Counted from the first letter of the stretch, positions 45,377-54,076 are shown. The stretch is DNA of 64,000 nt from Sellimonas sp963559135 (GCA_963559135.1 CAUWJP010000001.1:62001-126000), one strand, 5' to 3'. Program-made: numbers and translations. The notes: generated by a model from the letters alone, not told the origin.

Positions 45377-45419
45377 AAGAGTACTCTCATGCAAAGTGGA
45401 TGAAAGTGCTCTTTTTTGA
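45377..45419 (+). terminator. Terminator after apbE
   Basis: A hairpin AAGAGTACTCTCAT / ATGAAAGTGCTCTT with one or two mismatches, followed by TTTTTT. Confidence 0.7.
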
Positions 45420-45554
45420 TGTGTAGTAACCCATTTCCTTTTTCATTTCCATATTCCGTATTTAGAAAGGTAAACTTTATTTAAATGGGAAGAACAGTCG
45501 GTTTTACTGGACAGATTCTTTCGGATGTCCTAATAGGTAACAGTTTTTCGTTAA

Positions 45555-45767
45555 TTGTCTAATTTTGTGACAAGAGTTGGAGTTTGTCCAGTGAAAACTT
45601 TATTTGAAGAAGCGAACGACGGAAGAAGAGATGGCGTGTACGAAAAAGTTATGCATGCCATGAAAATGTTAAGAGAACACAAGCTTCCATTTGGAAGTTC
45701 TGTCTGCTACACAAGTGAAAGGGAATTCAAAATCAGCCTGAAGATGAGGAGGCGAAAAATGTTCTGA
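45555..45767 (+). pseudogene. Remnant of a radical SAM protein
   Basis: The translated stretch KVMHAMKMLREHKLPFGSS then VCYTSE resembles the segment after the cofactor-binding strand of radical SAM proteins with a C-terminal SPASM-like domain (family pattern VMDAMDLLKEHGLPFGASICYT). Only about 50 codons match; no CxxxCxxC motif is present and the frame stops at 45767. A gene fragment left by deletion is the best reading. A separate open stretch upstream (about 45466-45540) may be another piece but is unassigned. Confidence 0.55.
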
Positions 45768-45839
45768 CCGATTCTGTGTTGAAAGACATTTCCATATCAG
45801 CTATAATCGTCTCAGCAGGCCAAAGGAAGGAGGGGTAGG

Positions 45840-46730
45840 ATGCTGCTTCGTCAGATGCGGTATTTCGTAAACGTAGTAGAATGCAACAGCTTTACAGAGG
45901 CGGCCGAGAGATGTTATATTTCTCAGTCGGCCATTTCCCAACAGATTCAGGCGTTGGAAAAAGAACTTGGAATTGAATTGATTCACCGGCAGAACCGCCG
46001 GTTTACTCTGACAGCGGCAGGGGAATATTTTTATGCCCACAGCAAAGGAATTCTGGAACAGACTGAGGAACTTATCCGGGGAGTCAAAAGACTGGGGCTC
46101 GATCAAGAGTTGCACCTTCGGATTGGCTATCCCCGCAGTTATAGTGGACTGGAGTTGCACCAGACGGTGTCCGAGTTTTCCGGTCTATATCCGGAAGTAT
46201 CTATTAGCATTGTAAATGGAACACACGAAGAACTTTATGAGCTTCTACGGCAGGAAAAAGTGGATCTGATTCTGAATGACCAGCGACGGGCATTTTCCGA
46301 AACCTACGTTAATAAGGAATTGATCCAGTGCATCTGCTGTGCGGAAGTTTCAATTCACAGCGGTCTTGGGGAACGGGGGTTCGTGACGATGGAAGAACTG
46401 CGGCGGCTTCCATGTATTTTGATTTCTTCTAAAGAACAGCAAAGTGAAGAGCAGGAGTACTACCAGAACACACTGGATTTTGGCGGCAGTTATCTGTTTG
46501 CAGAAAATCTGGAAGAAGGCAGGCTTCTTGTTGCCAGCAACCGGGGATTTCTTCCTGTGGAGCAGGCGGGAACCCTTCCTCCAGAGAGCCCATCTATCCG
46601 AAGGCTTCCGGTTTATAAGGATGGGAAGCCATTTCTGCGTAATTATTGTATGTTCTGGAAGAAGGATCGGAGCAGTTATTATATGGAAGAGTTTGCAGAG
46701 ATTCTGACCCGGTTTCTGAAAAAAGCGTAG
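45840..46730 (+). CDS. LysR family transcriptional regulator
   Basis: A 296-residue regulator. The helix-turn-helix is at the start (MRYFVNVVECNSFTEAAERCYISQSAISQQIQALEKELG), followed by an effector domain that ends in a short C-terminal stretch. It recalls the CysL/CatM-like cluster. AAGGAAGGAGGGG lies before ATG 45840. Neighbours are the radical SAM remnant upstream and a cobalamin riboswitch downstream; its target cannot be told from sequence. Another LysR gene copy, broken, lies 1.5 kb upstream. Confidence 0.85.
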   Translation: MLLRQMRYFVNVVECNSFTEAAERCYISQSAISQQIQALEKELGIELIHRQNRRFTLTAAGEYFYAHSKGILEQTEELIRGVKRLGLDQELHLRIGYPRSYSGLELHQTVSEFSGLYPEVSISIVNGTHEELYELLRQEKVDLILNDQRRAFSETYVNKELIQCICCAEVSIHSGLGERGFVTMEELRRLPCILISSKEQQSEEQEYYQNTLDFGGSYLFAENLEEGRLLVASNRGFLPVEQAGTLPPESPSIRRLPVYKDGKPFLRNYCMFWKKDRSSYYMEEFAEILTRFLKKA

Positions 46731-46839
46731 AGAAAATGCTCTGATGGGAACTAAGGTTGCAATTTGTGCCGGAGTGTGCTAAATTGGAAAATGTAATATT
46801 TCCTGTTAGAATTGAATAACTTTATCAAGTGAAGAATTC

Positions 46840-47030
46840 CTTTGTTAAAGAGGATGAATTTTAAAAGGGAACGGAGTGGAAATCTCCGGCGATCCGGTCA
46901 CTGTAAGCAAGGAGTCTGTCCCAATCAATGTCATTGCGGCGTTGCCGTGAGAAGGCCGGGACAGGTGATGAGAGGCAAGCCAGGAAACCTGCTTGATAGA
47001 GAAGATGAAGCTTCCGTGTAAAGCAGACAT
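46840..47030 (+). ncRNA. Cobalamin riboswitch
   Basis: The B12-box GCCAGGAAACCTGC is at 46979-46992, and the preceding core has GGGAAC, GTGGAAATCTCC, GGCGATCCGGTCACTGT and further paired segments in the order expected for cobalamin riboswitches. The box carries GAAACC where the consensus has GAGACC. Two intrinsic terminators follow at 47037-47104 and the regulated genes are an ABC importer for a corrinoid-type compound. Cobalamin binding should reduce expression. Confidence 0.9.
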
Positions 47031-47036
47031 CTGAAA

Positions 47037-47071
47037 ATATGGGCGGCGGTTTTACCTGTCCATATGTTTTT
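47037..47071 (+). terminator. Riboswitch expression-platform terminator 1
   Basis: ATATGGGCGG (47037-47046) pairs with CCTGTCCATAT (47055-47065) using G-U pairs, followed by GTTTTTG. It directly follows the B12 box region. Confidence 0.6.
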
Positions 47072-47076
47072 GTTGT

Positions 47077-47104
47077 ACCTGCTTATGAAAAAGCAGGTTT
47101 TTTT
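47077..47104 (+). terminator. Riboswitch expression-platform terminator 2
   Basis: ACCTGCTT (47077-47084) with AAGCAGGT (47091-47098) and TTTTTTT. A second terminator close behind the first. Confidence 0.8.
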
Positions 47105-47208
47105 GTTCTGCGAAACGAATCTTCTGGTAAGTAGGAATACGGATCTGATAGTTGATCCAAAGATCCGGCAACAGGAAAGGACAATACCGAAAGAAAGAAG
47201 GAGAGAAA

Positions 47209-48306
47209 ATGAAACAGAACATGGTGAAAAAGGTACTGGCATGTCTTCTGGCAGCTACGATGACGGTGGGACTTTCCGCCTGCAAAGGCAGTGACGGAAA
47301 TAACAGCGGGGATGCGGGCAGGATCAGCTCGGAGCAGGTGAAAAAGGACAATCAGGCCACAGATGACGGTTCGTCTGACAGTAAAGATACCGTAGAGAGT
47401 ACGAAAAAAACCGAATATCCTTTGACGATCACTACTTATGGCCGGGATGGGACCGAGTATACGACGACTTACGAGAAGGCGCCGGAGAAGGTGGCAGCGG
47501 TTTATCAGGGATCGGTGGAAACACTACTTGCCCTTGGGCTTGAGGATCGGATTGTCGCGACGGCAGGGCTTGATAATGAGGTGCCGGATGATCAGAAAGC
47601 CGCATTTTCCGAAACAGACTATCTGGACGAATTTACTCCGTCTAAAGAGACGATGACGATGCTGGAGCCGGATATGATTTTTTCCTGGGTATCTCTGTTT
47701 GATGAAGACACCCTCGGAAGCCCGGATGAATGGATTGAAAAAGGGACCAATGTCTATATCAATACGAACACCGCAGTGAAAGAAGATTCTCTGGAAAATG
47801 AATATAACGATATTCTGAACATCGGAAAGATTTTTGATGTTCAGGATCGTGCAGAAGAGATCGTAAACCAGATGAAAGAGACTGTAGAACATGTAAAAAC
47901 TCTGACCGAAGTACAGGCAGAAAAGCCGACTGTAATGGTAGTGGAGAGCATGAATGATACCTTTACCAATTATGGTGCGTCAAGCATTGCAGGGGACATG
48001 GTGACCCAGCTTGGTGCCAGCCTTGTAAATCCGGACGCATCCACTGTTGGAAAGGAGGACATTGTAGCGGCAGATCCGGATGTGATTTTTGTTGTTTATA
48101 TGCCATATACCGGGGATGATCCGGAAACGGTGAAGCAGGAAAATCTGGATAAAATTCTGGAAGATGAAGCATTTCAGAGCATGAGTGCCGTGAAAAATGA
48201 CCGGGTAGTTCCGATTATGTTAAGTGAGATGTATGCAAGTGCAACAAGGACGCAGGACGGGATTGAGACTATCGCCAAAGGCCTGTATCCGGATCTGAAC
48301 GAATAG
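47209..48306 (+). CDS. Corrinoid/iron-type ABC transporter substrate-binding lipoprotein (BtuF-like)
   Basis: A 365-residue lipoprotein (signal LLAATMTVGLSACKG, lipobox LSAC) with a low-complexity Ser/Asp linker, then a periplasmic-binding-protein class III domain (EKVAAVYQGSVETLLALGLEDRIVATAG as two segments, ALGLEDRIVATAG recognisable). Class III proteins bind siderophores, haem or cobalamin; the riboswitch upstream makes a corrinoid the most likely ligand. ATG 47209 with GAAGGAGAG upstream. It begins a three-gene operon with permease and ATPase. Confidence 0.85.
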   Translation: MKQNMVKKVLACLLAATMTVGLSACKGSDGNNSGDAGRISSEQVKKDNQATDDGSSDSKDTVESTKKTEYPLTITTYGRDGTEYTTTYEKAPEKVAAVYQGSVETLLALGLEDRIVATAGLDNEVPDDQKAAFSETDYLDEFTPSKETMTMLEPDMIFSWVSLFDEDTLGSPDEWIEKGTNVYINTNTAVKEDSLENEYNDILNIGKIFDVQDRAEEIVNQMKETVEHVKTLTEVQAEKPTVMVVESMNDTFTNYGASSIAGDMVTQLGASLVNPDASTVGKEDIVAADPDVIFVVYMPYTGDDPETVKQENLDKILEDEAFQSMSAVKNDRVVPIMLSEMYASATRTQDGIETIAKGLYPDLNE

Positions 48307-48316
48307 AGGACGAATA

Positions 48317-49381
48317 ATGAAAAGAGGAGCGATGAAAACAAAGACATATGGAATTCTGATTCTTGGGCTGTTTGCAGCTCTAATACTGTCACTTTTCACG
48401 GCGGTACTGTTTGGAAATGCGGATTTGTCCTTTCAGGATGTGTATCGTGTGATCGGGTATGAGGTCTTTCATACAGAGAATCTGTCCGCCTACGGTCAGG
48501 GAGCTGTCCACGATGTAGTATGGCAGATACGTCTTCCGAGAGTAATGATGGCGGCAGCAGTGGGGATGGGCCTTTCCGTGTGCGGTGTCGTCATGCAGGC
48601 AGTCGTCAAAAATCCCCTGGCGGACCCGTATGTCCTTGGTGTATCCTCTGGGGCTTACCTTGGGGCCGCAGCCTCTATTTTGCTTGGTATCGGTTCCGTA
48701 TTCGGAGATCAGGGTATGGGAATTATGGCCTTTTTCGGGGCGCTTGCGGCATCCTTTGGCGTGCTTTTTATTTCCGGGATCGGAGGACGCGCAGGTGCGG
48801 GGAAACTTATTTTGGCCGGAATGGCGGTCAGTACCGTCTGTTCCGCGTTTGCAAATTTTCTGATTTATATTTCCCAGAACCGGGAAGCAACGTCGCAGAT
48901 TTCCTACTGGAGTATGGGGAGTCTTGCAGCGGCTGACTGGGACAATGTACCGGTTGTTCTTCCGGTCATGATAGCTGCAACATTGATTTTCTGGACCCGG
49001 TCCCGGAGATTGAATCTGATGCTTTTGGGGGATGAGACGGCAGTGACCCTTGGGACAGACCTGCATCGGGTGAGGATCGGTTATCTGATCCTTTCCTCTT
49101 TGATGGTAGGAACGGCAGTCTGTGCGGCAGGAATGATCGGATTTGTCGGATTGATTATCCCGCACGCAGTACGGATGTGTCTGGGGACAGATCATAAAAG
49201 GCTCATCCCGGTCAGCGCACTGACCGGAGCGGTCTTCCTGATTTGGGCGGATGTGGCCTGCAGGGTCATTCTGAACTATGCGGAACTACCGATCGGAATT
49301 TTAGTCTCCCTGATCGGTGCACCATGCTTTATTTATCTAATGGTAAGGAAATCCTATGGATTTGGAGGTGGGGAAGAGTGA
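48317..49381 (+). CDS. FecCD-family ABC permease (BtuC-like)
   Basis: A 354-residue, about ten-helix permease. Conserved FecCD elements are QIRLPRVMMAAAVG near residue 75, GVVMQAVVKNPLADPYVLGVSSGA, and the C-terminal GLIIPHAVRMCLGTDHKRL with the loop that contacts the ATPase. Substrate specificity follows the riboswitch and partner. ATG 48317 is 10 bases after the binding-protein gene; an in-frame ATG at 48332 is possible. Its stop overlaps the GTG start of the ATPase gene. Confidence 0.9.
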   Translation: MKRGAMKTKTYGILILGLFAALILSLFTAVLFGNADLSFQDVYRVIGYEVFHTENLSAYGQGAVHDVVWQIRLPRVMMAAAVGMGLSVCGVVMQAVVKNPLADPYVLGVSSGAYLGAAASILLGIGSVFGDQGMGIMAFFGALAASFGVLFISGIGGRAGAGKLILAGMAVSTVCSAFANFLIYISQNREATSQISYWSMGSLAAADWDNVPVVLPVMIAATLIFWTRSRRLNLMLLGDETAVTLGTDLHRVRIGYLILSSLMVGTAVCAAGMIGFVGLIIPHAVRMCLGTDHKRLIPVSALTGAVFLIWADVACRVILNYAELPIGILVSLIGAPCFIYLMVRKSYGFGGGEE

Positions 49382-50136
49382 AAATTAATACGGAAGATCT
49401 CCATCTTTCCTACGGAGCGCAGGAGATTTTAAAAGGAATCAGTTTCCAGAGTAAAGAGAAAGAATTTGTCGGACTGATCGGGCCGAACGGAAGCGGAAAA
49501 TCAACGCTACTCAAGTGCATTTACCGGATTTTGAAGCCAAATCAGGGAACAGTCTATCTGGATGGGAAAGAGCTGAGTACGATTCGTATCAAAGACTCCG
49601 CCAGAAAACTGGCGGTGGTAGCCCAGCACAACCATTATAATTTTGAGTTTACCGTACTGGAAATCGTCATGATGGGGCGATCTCCCCACAAAAAGGTACT
49701 GGAACGGGACAATGCCGGAGACTATGCGATTGTAAAAGAAGCATTGCAGGCTGTCGGTATGTGGGAATTCGCAAACAGAAGTTTTTCTACACTTTCCGGA
49801 GGGGAACAGCAGCGTGTCATTCTCGCAAGAGCTTTGGCCCAGCAGACACCTTGCCTGATTCTGGATGAACCAACCAATCATCTGGACATTACCCATCAAC
49901 TTCAGATGATGAGGATTGTAAAGGAGTTGAACGTGACAGTGATCTCGGCTGTCCACGATCTAAATATTGCGGCTATGTTCTGCGACCGGATCTATGCCCT
50001 CAAAGACGGACTGATTGTAGGAGAAGGGACTCCAGAGACATTGCTGACACCGGAGTTTATCCGGAAAATTTATGATGTTGAGGCAGAAATCGTAAAAGAT
50101 AAAAAGGGACAGATTCATATTTTGTTTGTGGAATAA
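49378..50136 (+). CDS. ABC transporter ATPase (BtuD/FepC-like)
   Basis: A 252-residue ATPase: Walker A GPNGSGKSTLLKC, signature LSGGEQQRV, Walker B CLILDEPTNHLD and a switch His in SAVHDLN. The FepC/BtuD-type loop VVAQHNHYNFEFTVLEIVMMGRSPHK is also typical. Start is GTG 49378 (GTGA overlap with the permease stop), supported by GGAGGTGGGG. It energises the importer encoded with the two preceding genes; a terminator follows. Confidence 0.92.
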   Translation: MKINTEDLHLSYGAQEILKGISFQSKEKEFVGLIGPNGSGKSTLLKCIYRILKPNQGTVYLDGKELSTIRIKDSARKLAVVAQHNHYNFEFTVLEIVMMGRSPHKKVLERDNAGDYAIVKEALQAVGMWEFANRSFSTLSGGEQQRVILARALAQQTPCLILDEPTNHLDITHQLQMMRIVKELNVTVISAVHDLNIAAMFCDRIYALKDGLIVGEGTPETLLTPEFIRKIYDVEAEIVKDKKGQIHILFVE

Positions 50137-50139
50137 CAG

Positions 50140-50181
50140 AAAAAGGATTGTACATCAGTTATTGGTGTACGATCCCTTTTT
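50140..50181 (+). terminator. Terminator of the corrinoid importer operon
   Basis: AAAAAGGATTGTAC pairs with GTACGATCCCTTTTT around a loop near 50155-50165, with T-run TTTTT. Confidence 0.8.
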
Positions 50182-50310
50182 CAGTGGATGAACTTATATA
50201 GGTGTTGAAAAATTTTTGCATTGACGGAGGCGCGACTGCATCGTATTTTTATGGACCGCTGAAGCCGGAAGCATAGCTTCTGGTTATACATACCTATTCA
50301 GATTAAGTAT

Positions 50311-50339
50311 TTGATCTTGCAAGACCGGAGTTTTATACT
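50311..50339 (+). promoter_or_regulatory. Promoter of the CMD redox operon
   Basis: TTGATC (50311-50316), a 17-base spacer and TATACT (50334-50339), about 50 bases before the gene. A hairpin of CCGGAAGC/GCTTCTGG lies just upstream of it (about 50263-50282). The rest of the 250-base gap shows no gene. Confidence 0.6.
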
Positions 50340-50389
50340 GTAAGAAGAGGTGAAAGCCTGAAATTTACATAGAAACGGGAGGCGGAATT

Positions 50390-51094
50390 ATGACAGAACC
50401 TATGGATTTTCACAAAACCGATTCAGAATTTATGGAACGGTGGGAAGCATTTGCATATAACGAGGTTGTGAACGAACCGGGACAGACACTGGATGAAACC
50501 ACCAGATATCTTGCAGTCCTTGCTGTGCTGATTGGAAGCCAGTCTGTGGACGCATACCGGTATTATCTGCCGAAGGCAGTAGAAAGCGCCCTGACTCCGG
50601 TAATGGTAAAAGAAGTTGTTTATCAGGCAGTAGACTATCTTGGATTTGGAAGGGTTTTTCCATTCTTTGCGGCAACCAATGAAGTGTTTGAAGAAAACGG
50701 AATCCCGAATCCGGATGAGAAACGCGGAACGACTACGATGGAAGACCGTCTGGAAAAAGGAGCCGCTGCTCAGGCTGAGATCTTCGGACCGCAGATGCTG
50801 GAAGCATGGAAAGCCGGACATATCAACCGTTGGCTTGCATCCAACTGCTTTGGAGATATTTATACAAGAAAAGGGCTGGATCTCAAGCAGAGAGAATTGA
50901 TTACATTCTGCTTTTTGGCAGCGCAGGGAGGCTGTGAGCCGCAGCTGACATCTCATGCCATCGGAAATATGAATCTGGGAAATGACAAAGAATTTCTTGT
51001 ACGGGTTGTCTCTCAGATTCTTCCGTACATCGGATATCCGAGGAGCCTGAATGTAAATCGCTGTATTGAAAACGCAGCGGTGCAGAACGCATAA
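50390..51094 (+). CDS. Carboxymuconolactone decarboxylase (CMD/AhpD-like) family protein
   Basis: A 234-residue protein with two CMD-type repeats. The N-terminal half (AVLAVLIGSQSVDAYRYYLP) lacks the redox Cys pair; the second half (ELITFCFLAAQGGCEPQLTSHAIGNMNLGN) has Cys and His but only part of the ExxxCxxHH motif. CMD-family proteins may be decarboxylases, hydroperoxidases or uncharacterised redox enzymes; I cannot choose. GGGAGGCGG precedes the ATG. It begins a three-gene operon with an Fe-S aldo-keto reductase and a flavin reductase. Confidence 0.85.
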   Translation: MTEPMDFHKTDSEFMERWEAFAYNEVVNEPGQTLDETTRYLAVLAVLIGSQSVDAYRYYLPKAVESALTPVMVKEVVYQAVDYLGFGRVFPFFAATNEVFEENGIPNPDEKRGTTTMEDRLEKGAAAQAEIFGPQMLEAWKAGHINRWLASNCFGDIYTRKGLDLKQRELITFCFLAAQGGCEPQLTSHAIGNMNLGNDKEFLVRVVSQILPYIGYPRSLNVNRCIENAAVQNA

Positions 51095-51147
51095 AACAGT
51101 TGCCGGAAAGGATCCGAAATGAAGTAAGGAAAAAGTGAGGAAGAAAA

Positions 51148-52245
51148 ATGGAATACCGCATCAATCAGAGAACCGGTGACAAGATCAGCGTGATCGGAAT
51201 CGGTTCCAGTTATCTTTCGGAAACACCGGAGAAAGAGGCATTAGAGACCCTTGAGATGGCATATGAGAATGGGATCAACTATATTGACCTGGCGGCCGGA
51301 GCGGCAGAGTGTTTTTCCTATTATGGCAAAGCGTTTGATGCACACAGAAAGGAAATGATCTATCAGATCCATTTTGGAGCGGACTACTCATCCGGAGAAT
51401 ACGGATGGACAACCAATGTGGAACAGATTAAACGATCCATTGACTGGCAGCTTATGAAGCTCCGTACCGATTACATTGACTATGGATTTATCCACTGCCT
51501 GGATAAAGAATCCGACTGGGACGTATACCGGAAAAACGGCGTGCTGGATCATCTTCTGAAGGTAAAGAAGGAAGGGATTGTCAGACATATCGGTCTGTCC
51601 TCTCATACGCCGTCTCTTGCACATACGGCGATTGACACGGGACTTGTAGATATGCTGATGTTCTCCATCAATCCGTGTTACGATTACCAGAAAGGAGACT
51701 ACGCCATTGGCTCTTCCAATGAGCGGATGAGTCTGTACCGCCGCTGTGAAAAAGAGGGGATCGGAATTTCGGTTATGAAAGCTTTCTCCGGCGGACAGCT
51801 TCTGGATGAACGGACATCACCGTTTGGAAAAGCATTGACAGAATACCAGTGCCTTCAGTATGCGCTGGATAAACCGGGTGTACTGACTGTTCTTCCGGGT
51901 CTGCGGGACAAAAAGGATCTGGAAAAACTGCTCGGATTTTTTGAAGCTTCCGATAAGGAGAAAGATTACTCCGTAATCGGAACGCTGGTGCCAAAGGAGG
52001 CCGAAGGTAGCTGTGTTTATTGCAATCATTGCCACCCATGTCCGGCGGGACTTGACATTGCACTGATCAACAAGTACTATGATCTTGCAAAGTCAGGAGA
52101 CTTCATGGCCGTTGGACATTATCAGAAGCTGGAAAAGAATGCTTCCGACTGTATCCAGTGCGGACACTGTAACCGCAGATGTCCGTTCCATGTAGACCAG
52201 ATGAGCCGGATGCAGGAAATCAAGGCATATTTTCAGCAAGCATAG
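51148..52245 (+). CDS. Aldo/keto reductase with two C-terminal [4Fe-4S] motifs
   Basis: A 365-residue protein: a TIM-barrel aldo-keto reductase domain (GIGSSYLSETPEKEALETLE) of about 280 residues, then a ferredoxin-like tail with CVYCNHCHPCPAGLD and CIQCGHCNRRCPFHVD, each CxxCxxCxxxC. The substrate Asp (NYIDLA) and the His (YIDYGFIHCL) of the catalytic tetrad are recognisable; the canonical Lys position reads MIYQIHFG, with Gln. Such fusions are widespread in anaerobes and may couple to ferredoxin rather than NADPH. A 53-base gap separates it from the CMD gene. Confidence 0.85.
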   Translation: MEYRINQRTGDKISVIGIGSSYLSETPEKEALETLEMAYENGINYIDLAAGAAECFSYYGKAFDAHRKEMIYQIHFGADYSSGEYGWTTNVEQIKRSIDWQLMKLRTDYIDYGFIHCLDKESDWDVYRKNGVLDHLLKVKKEGIVRHIGLSSHTPSLAHTAIDTGLVDMLMFSINPCYDYQKGDYAIGSSNERMSLYRRCEKEGIGISVMKAFSGGQLLDERTSPFGKALTEYQCLQYALDKPGVLTVLPGLRDKKDLEKLLGFFEASDKEKDYSVIGTLVPKEAEGSCVYCNHCHPCPAGLDIALINKYYDLAKSGDFMAVGHYQKLEKNASDCIQCGHCNRRCPFHVDQMSRMQEIKAYFQQA

Positions 52246-52263
52246 GAAAGGAGCGTTTTCGTG

Positions 52264-52821
52264 ATGAGAAAAAATTTTGGACAGAAAACATGGATGTATC
52301 CACTTCCGGTACTGATTATCGGAACATACGGAGAGGACGGGACCCCGGATGCTATGAACGCGGCATGGGGCGGAATTTATGATACAGGAAAGATAGTTCT
52401 CTGTTTAAGCGCAGGACATAAGACAACTGCCAATATTAAAGCACGTGGAGCGTTTACAGTCAGCTTTGCGGACAAAAAGAATCTTGTTGCATCTGACTAT
52501 GTGGGCATCGTATCCGCTAACAAAGAGCCGGATAAACTTGCAAAGGCAGGATTTCATACAACAAAGAGCGAATTTGTAGATGCTCCGTTGATTGATGAAT
52601 TGCCGATGGCACTGGAATGTAAGCTGGAAAAAGTAAACGAAGACGGCAATATCATCGGCGAGATTGTCAATGTCAGTGTGGATGAATCTATTCTGGACGC
52701 AGAAGGAACGGTAGACCTTTCCAAATGGTGCCCGATTACTTTTGATCCGGTTCACAGCACATACACGACGTTGGGAGAAACTGTTGGAAATGCATTCAGC
52801 GATGGAAAGGAACTCTTCTAA
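52264..52821 (+). CDS. Flavin reductase family protein (flavoredoxin-like)
   Basis: A 185-residue FMN-binding split-barrel protein. DGTPDAMNAAWGGIYDTGK and KTTANIKARGAFTVSFADKKN are typical of the flavin-reductase/flavoredoxin family; ATG 52264 is likely, though the in-frame GTG three bases earlier also follows AAAGGAG well. Members transfer electrons to or bind FMN. Operon context with a ferredoxin-type aldo-keto reductase makes an electron-transfer partner plausible. A terminator follows. Confidence 0.85.
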   Translation: MRKNFGQKTWMYPLPVLIIGTYGEDGTPDAMNAAWGGIYDTGKIVLCLSAGHKTTANIKARGAFTVSFADKKNLVASDYVGIVSANKEPDKLAKAGFHTTKSEFVDAPLIDELPMALECKLEKVNEDGNIIGEIVNVSVDESILDAEGTVDLSKWCPITFDPVHSTYTTLGETVGNAFSDGKELF

Positions 52822-52858
52822 CAAAAGTGGGAGAAAATTAGAACTTAGAAATGAATCA

Positions 52859-52895
52859 GAACGGGAGATCAAAGATGGATCTCCCGTTCGTTTTA
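52859..52895. terminator. Terminator between the redox operon and chrA pair
   Basis: GAACGGGAGATC (52859-52870) and GATCTCCCGTTC (52878-52889) form a perfect 12-bp stem followed by GTTTTA. The convergent chrA stop (complement of 52893-52895) is at its downstream edge. Confidence 0.85.
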
Positions 52896-53453
52896 TCCAA
52901 TGAGCAGGGAAATACCCGCATAAAGAATTCCGGAAAGCACCATGACCAGGATCGGATTTGCTTTCCATTTCTGAAGTAAGAGAAAGCAGAAAAAGAAAAG
53001 CACTGTCAGCAGCCAGTTGGTAGAACTAAGTCGGATCGATCCCTCCGGCCAGAAAGCGGAAATCAGAATCGAGATTCCTGCCGAGGCAATCAAAGCGACG
53101 ACTGCAGGTCTTAGAGTGGAAAGAACATTCTGGAGTACTGCCATATTCCGATATTTTAGATAGAGCCGTGCAATGATTGTGACGATGATACAAGATGGAA
53201 AAATACAGCCCATTGTAGCCGCTATGGCACCGGGAATTCCTGCAATCTTGATCCCGACAAAGGTGGCGGAATTGATAGCAATGGGACCCGGCGTCATCTG
53301 GGAAATGGTAACAAGATCCGTAAACTCCTTCATGGAAAGCCAGTGATTCAAGGCAACAACCTGATCTTGAATCAGGGGCATGGCCGCATAGCCGCCACCG
53401 AAGCTGAATAGGCCAATCTGAAGGAAACTGAGAAACAGCTGAAGATAAATCAT
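52893..53453 (-). CDS. Chromate transporter, short-chain (second subunit)
   Basis: A 186-residue half-size CHR protein with about six helices. FSFGGGYAAMPLIQDQVV at the start and TPGPIAINSATFVG are the CHR hallmarks. It pairs with the preceding 189-residue homologue, overlapping it by 4 bases; short-chain CHR proteins work as heterodimers. Chromate resistance is known for some relatives only; other substrates are possible in gut bacteria, where chromate is scarce. Confidence 0.9.
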   Translation of the reverse strand: MIYLQLFLSFLQIGLFSFGGGYAAMPLIQDQVVALNHWLSMKEFTDLVTISQMTPGPIAINSATFVGIKIAGIPGAIAATMGCIFPSCIIVTIIARLYLKYRNMAVLQNVLSTLRPAVVALIASAGISILISAFWPEGSIRLSSTNWLLTVLFFFCFLLLQKWKANPILVMVLSGILYAGISLLIG

Positions 53454-54019
53454 GATGGATCCCCCTTCCTTTTCGGTGCAAATGTCCGTAGCAGGCCGAC
53501 CGCGATGCAGACAAGGATGATAAAGACAGCATTAATGCTAAGGCAGGCTGCAGCGATCAGGGAACCCGCCATAATCAAAACAGAGAGCCATTTTTTCTCC
53601 AGAAGGATTCCGACGGCCATCTCCCAGACAACCGAAGCGATGACAGCGGCGACACCGGCCTGCATCCCTTCCAGTACAAGGCTTACAACCCGGTTGTCCC
53701 GGAACGCCTCATAAAAGATGGATATCACAGAGATCACAAGAAATGGCGGAAGAATGGTTGCGATTACTGCAGTAATTGTTCCGGCAATTCCGGCGAGTTT
53801 GTAGCCGACGACGATGGCACCGTTGACCGCAATAGGTCCCGGAGCGGACTGGGCGATAGCGACCAGATCCAGCATTTCCTCTTCATCAATCCAGCGATAT
53901 TGATCTACAAATTTTTTTTTCATTAGTGTAACAATGACGTATCCACCCCCGAATGTGAAGGCACTGAGATAAAACGTTGATATAAATAATTTTAGAAGAA
54001 TCTTAGGCTTCTTTTCCAT
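53450..54019 (-). CDS. Chromate transporter, short-chain (first subunit)
   Basis: A 189-residue CHR-domain protein: FTFGGGYVIVTLMKKKFV, then SAPGPIAVNGAIVVGYKLAG, with about six helices. Transcribed divergently from a LysR gene; the ATG is preceded by AGGAGGGAGG. The two halves presumably assemble into one transporter. The two CHR halves are clearly homologous but have different loops, as in other split ChrA pairs. Confidence 0.9.
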   Translation of the reverse strand: MEKKPKILLKLFISTFYLSAFTFGGGYVIVTLMKKKFVDQYRWIDEEEMLDLVAIAQSAPGPIAVNGAIVVGYKLAGIAGTITAVIATILPPFLVISVISIFYEAFRDNRVVSLVLEGMQAGVAAVIASVVWEMAVGILLEKKWLSVLIMAGSLIAAACLSINAVFIILVCIAVGLLRTFAPKRKGDPS

Positions 54020-54059
54020 TGGAATATCCTCCCTCCTGTTTTAGTATAACTGGTCTTGA

Positions 54060-54076
54060 ACTATATGAAAAATAGT
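54060..54076. promoter_or_regulatory. LysR-type operator candidate
   Basis: ACTAT-ATGAAAA-ATAGT is an inverted repeat matching the T-N11-A LysR box style. It lies between the divergent chrA and LysR genes, next to a TATACT -10 for chrA. Confidence 0.45.

Noticed and set aside
45466..45540. 24-codon open stretch upstream of the radical SAM remnant
   Set aside because: Too short to assign; no motif and flanked by stop codons. Mentioned only as possible further debris.
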